From the NCBI GenBank assembly GCA_021845945.1, contig JAJZRD010000069.1, positions 1 through 15,513 on the forward strand: a stretch of 15,513 nt of DNA, given 5' to 3'. The notes beneath the pieces are model-generated. The model did no database searches. It was not told where the DNA came from and saw nothing but the letters and a program-made list of their open reading frames with translations. Within the stretch, counting starts at the first letter, position 1. Each line of letters opens with the position of its first letter. The stretch is from Chloroflexota bacterium (GTDB lineage Bacteria; Chloroflexota; UBA6077). A program made the position numbers and the translations under genes. Shown piece by piece: positions 13,287 to 15,513 of this stretch.

Positions 13287-15290
13287 TTATCGCGTCAGCA
13301 GCAGCACCACGACCAACGTCGCACTGATGTAGGCGAGGTAGGTCCTGAGGCTGCCGTTCTGCAACGCGCGGATCTGCTGAGCCAGGGAGAGAAGGGTCCG
13401 GACCGCCGGAGCGTAGAGATAGTGCTCGTAGACGGGACGGATGCCGGCCTCGTACCGGACGCCCGAGACGAAGTAGGCGGCACCCGGCTGGTGCTGCCGC
13501 TCGACCTCTCGATAGGGGCGGACCAACCCACGGAAGATGATCCGGATCGGCTTGGCCAGGGCTGTGGCGCTGTACTGCATGGAGGGCTCCAGATGGATCC
13601 CGCAGCACCAGGGCGCCGCCACCCGACTCCGCCCCGGGCCCCCCATCAACCTCCCGAGGAGCAGAGCCAGGCCGAAGAGCGCAGCCAGAAGAGCGACCAG
13701 AGCCAGCGGCGCGAGGGAGCCGCGCGTCGACAGGGGCAGGGGCGTCAGACCCAGAGAGGGCTGGGCGGCGACGCCGGCCAGCCCGACCGTCACCGGGGCG
13801 ATGAGCCGGGCGACGAAGGTGGGCAGAAGCCCCAGGGCGAAGCAGAGCAGGGTCAGGAAGCCCATGCCCAGCCTCATGGATAGGCCAACCTCCCGGGCCG
13901 CGGCAGCCTTTTCGCTCCGGGGCATGCCCAGGAAGGAGATCCCGAATGCCTTGACGAAGCAGAAAGCTGCCAACCCGCCGGTCAGGGCGAGGAGGCCGGC
14001 GGCGACCACCGAGCCGAAGCCCAGCACCGGGCTGGCGGCGCTCAAAGCCAGCAGCGATTGGAAGGTCAGCCACTCGCTCACGAAGCCGTTGAGGGGCGGC
14101 AGGGCCGAGATGGCGGCGGCCCCGACCAGGAAGGTCGCGGCCGTCCAGGGCATGCGGTGGATCAGTCCGCCCAGGGCCTCCAGATCGCGGGTTCGAGCCG
14201 CCTGCTGGACGGCGCCGGCCCCGAGGAACAGCAGCGCCTTGAAGACGGCATGGTTGAGCACGTGGTATAGACCCGCCAGGAGCGCCAGGGCCGCGGCGAC
14301 CGGTTGTCCCAGCGACGCCAGGAGGAATGCGGCGCCCAACCCCATAAGGATGATGCCGATGTTCTCGACGCTGTGGTAGGCCAGAAGCCGCTTCAGGTCG
14401 TGCTCCATCAGGGCGTAGAGCACCCCCAGGACGGCGGATACGGCGCCCAGGGTCAGGACCAGAGCGCCCCACCAGGCGGGCCCGGGCCCAATCAGATCCC
14501 ATCCGATGCGAAGCAGTCCGTAGATGGCCATCTTGATCATGACCCCGCTCATCAGGGCCGAAACGTGGCTCGGCGCCGCGGGGTGGGCGCGGGGCAGCCA
14601 GACGTGCAGCGGGATCACACCGGCCTTGGTGCCGAAGGCGACCAGCGCCATCAGGAACACCAGGTCCCGGCTGAGGGGCGGCAGGGCCGGCGCCGCCGCT
14701 CGGAGGCCGGCGAAGTCGAGGCTGCCCGTGGCCGCGAATAGCACCAGGTAGCCCACCAGCAGGAAGGCCGTGCTGACGTGGGTCATGACCAGGTAGATGT
14801 AGCCGGCCCGCCGCACCTCGTCCTGGCGATGGTGGTGGATGACCAGGAAGAAGGAGACGAGGGACATCGCTTCCCAGGCGAAGAGAAAGGTGAACACGCT
14901 GTCGGCCAGCACGACCAGCACCATCGATGCGAGGAAGCCGTTGTAGGCCGCGCCCTGAGCGGCGAGGGAGCCATGCTCGGCATCCAGATAGCCGAGGGCG
15001 TAGAGGGACGCGGCGACCCCGACGAGCGAGATCACCAGGACGAAGTAGGCTGCGAGGGGATCCAACCGGAGAATCACGGTAGCGTAGGGTGCGATCGGAA
15101 AGGAGGCGAGTTGCTCCGCGGTGCCTTCCAGGAGGGCCTGGAGGGTGAGGGCGGTGCCCGCCAGACTACCGATCAGGGCGGCTCCGTGGGATAGCCGTCC
15201 GCGAGCCGTGGGGTCCAGGAGCGCCAGCAGCGATCCGAGCAGGTAGATCGCCACGGGCGCGAGGAATAGGTGAGGTTCCAGGTCTGGCAT
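13287..15290 (-). CDS. hyfB: Hydrogenase-4 subunit B-like antiporter-type membrane protein
   Basis: This 667-residue protein, first of the operon, matches HyfB (about 670 residues). Its core is NuoL/Mrp-like with the channel residues Glu140 (FAWEAMSLVSFFLV), Lys222 (AFGTKAGVIPLHVWLPRAHP), Lys253 (MSGVMIKMAIYG) and Lys351 (HVLNHAVFKALLFLGAGAV), plus YHSVENIGII. Past residue about 550 comes the HyfB-specific C-terminal domain with SMQYSATALAKPIRIIF and a last helix. Ion pumping across the membrane is expected. AAGGAGAG lies just before the ATG at 15290. The leader upstream carries a riboswitch and terminator, so this gene and all downstream ones should be controlled by premature termination. 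No hyfA or hyfD gene is present between the subunits. Confidence 0.92.
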   Translation of the reverse strand: MPDLEPHLFLAPVAIYLLGSLLALLDPTARGRLSHGAALIGSLAGTALTLQALLEGTAEQLASFPIAPYATVILRLDPLAAYFVLVISLVGVAASLYALGYLDAEHGSLAAQGAAYNGFLASMVLVVLADSVFTFLFAWEAMSLVSFFLVIHHHRQDEVRRAGYIYLVMTHVSTAFLLVGYLVLFAATGSLDFAGLRAAAPALPPLSRDLVFLMALVAFGTKAGVIPLHVWLPRAHPAAPSHVSALMSGVMIKMAIYGLLRIGWDLIGPGPAWWGALVLTLGAVSAVLGVLYALMEHDLKRLLAYHSVENIGIILMGLGAAFLLASLGQPVAAALALLAGLYHVLNHAVFKALLFLGAGAVQQAARTRDLEALGGLIHRMPWTAATFLVGAAAISALPPLNGFVSEWLTFQSLLALSAASPVLGFGSVVAAGLLALTGGLAAFCFVKAFGISFLGMPRSEKAAAAREVGLSMRLGMGFLTLLCFALGLLPTFVARLIAPVTVGLAGVAAQPSLGLTPLPLSTRGSLAPLALVALLAALFGLALLLGRLMGGPGRSRVAAPWCCGIHLEPSMQYSATALAKPIRIIFRGLVRPYREVERQHQPGAAYFVSGVRYEAGIRPVYEHYLYAPAVRTLLSLAQQIRALQNGSLRTYLAYISATLVVVLLLTR

Positions 15291-15346
15291 GATCTCTCCT
15301 TGCCCTGATACCCTTTAGGCGCCGACTTGGCCGGCTGAGACCACAT

Positions 15347-15389
15347 AAAAAGGGACCACCCGGGCGCACAGTGCGCCTGGAGAGGTCCC
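15347..15389 (-). terminator. Intrinsic terminator in the hyf leader
   Basis: On the minus strand GGGACC (15389-15384) and GGTCCC (15357-15352) close a stem. Its inner part is another strong stem (GGCGCAC/GTGCGCC at 15377-15363), and TTTTT (15351-15347) follows at once. It sits between the aptamer and the hyfB start, as expected for transcription attenuation. Its 5' arm lies inside the last helix strand of the aptamer. Confidence 0.8.
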
Positions 15390-15513
15390 TCCACACCTAC
15401 GGGGTAAGCTGACGGGTTCGGGCAGAAAGGACGTTGCCCTATCCCCATGAGGGGAATTCACCCCGAGTTCTCTGGTTCCCCCGCGCCACCCTGGGTGGCT
15501 TCGGCTGTGATCG
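15384..15513 (-). promoter_or_regulatory. c-di-AMP riboswitch (ydaO/yuaA type) upstream of the hyf operon
   Basis: Reading the minus strand, the conserved blocks of the ydaO/yuaA aptamer occur in order: GCCGAAGCC (15505-15497), GCGGGGGAACCA (15484-15473), GGGGTGAATTCC (15464-15453), GATAGGGC (15443-15436), GCCCGAACCCGTCAGC (15423-15408) and CCCCGTAGG (15404-15396). A long-range helix can form between GTCCTTTC (15432-15425) and the tail GGAGGGAC (15392-15385), with two G-U pairs. The closing stem CACAgCC/GGTGTG lies at the very window edge, so the promoter and perhaps a few leader bases are outside. Known members bind c-di-AMP and commonly control potassium uptake, osmolyte and cell-wall genes. 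I recognise the motif by eye; a covariance-model search would settle it. Confidence 0.85.

Noticed and set aside
13276..14502. Long N-terminal extension of hyfC in the same frame
   Set aside because: It overlaps hyfB in another frame, is Arg/Gly/Pro-rich without helices, and the GTG at 13275 has an ideal ribosome site.
1..15513. CRISPR arrays, tRNA or rRNA genes
   Set aside because: I saw no regularly spaced identical repeats, and no tRNA cloverleaf or rRNA signature on either strand by eye.

Overview
The window is high-GC bacterial DNA with tight, mostly minus-strand genes, several toxin-antitoxin modules and many short palindromic repeats. No marker gene is present. The general look (a YkcB-type glycosyltransferase, an MtaA/CmuA-like decarboxylase-family protein, REP-like repeats, a fused 4Fe-4S/HycG protein) fits Chloroflexota or a similar deep-branching Gram-positive-type lineage. 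That assignment is a low-confidence inference.

Layout. 1-1374 (-): GT39/YkcB-like membrane glycosyltransferase, cut by the left edge. 1543-1791 (-): N-terminal remnant of a Mg-chelatase/MoxR-like ATPase. 1792-2476: no gene; a MITE-like palindromic element, two hairpins and a 30-nt direct repeat. 2477-3625 (+): uroporphyrinogen decarboxylase-family (methyltransferase-like) protein. 3626-3746: REP-like double hairpin. 3747-7265: a defence/stress island with four consecutive two-gene toxin-antitoxin modules (RHH/MazF, MntA/HepT, DUF433/DUF5615, VapBC) and a probably 5'-truncated membrane gene. 7266-7678: a second REP copy, a frameshifted 3' half of methylmalonyl-CoA epimerase, and a second copy of the MITE-like element.

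7675-15290 (-): one operon for a membrane-bound complex related to hydrogenase-4 / formate hydrogenlyase / complex I, in the order hyfB, hyfC, hyfE, hyfF, hyfG and an hyfH-hyfI fusion. Four-base ATGA overlaps or gaps of a few to about 20 bases join the genes. Upstream of hyfB (15347-15513) is an RNA leader that I recognise as a ydaO/yuaA-type c-di-AMP riboswitch followed by an intrinsic terminator.

The most interesting point is the combination seen in this operon. The ion-translocating subunits keep their key charged residues, and the large subunit keeps all four [NiFe] cysteines. The NuoB/HycG-like domain, however, has lost all four cysteines that normally hold the proximal (N2-type) Fe-S cluster (D168, T171, E235, D265), and the first ferredoxin cluster lacks one cysteine (T42). 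Together with control by a nucleotide second messenger best known for potassium and osmotic homeostasis, this suggests a complex whose job is cation transport, or an atypical redox reaction, rather than ordinary hydrogen evolution. That functional reading is a hypothesis.
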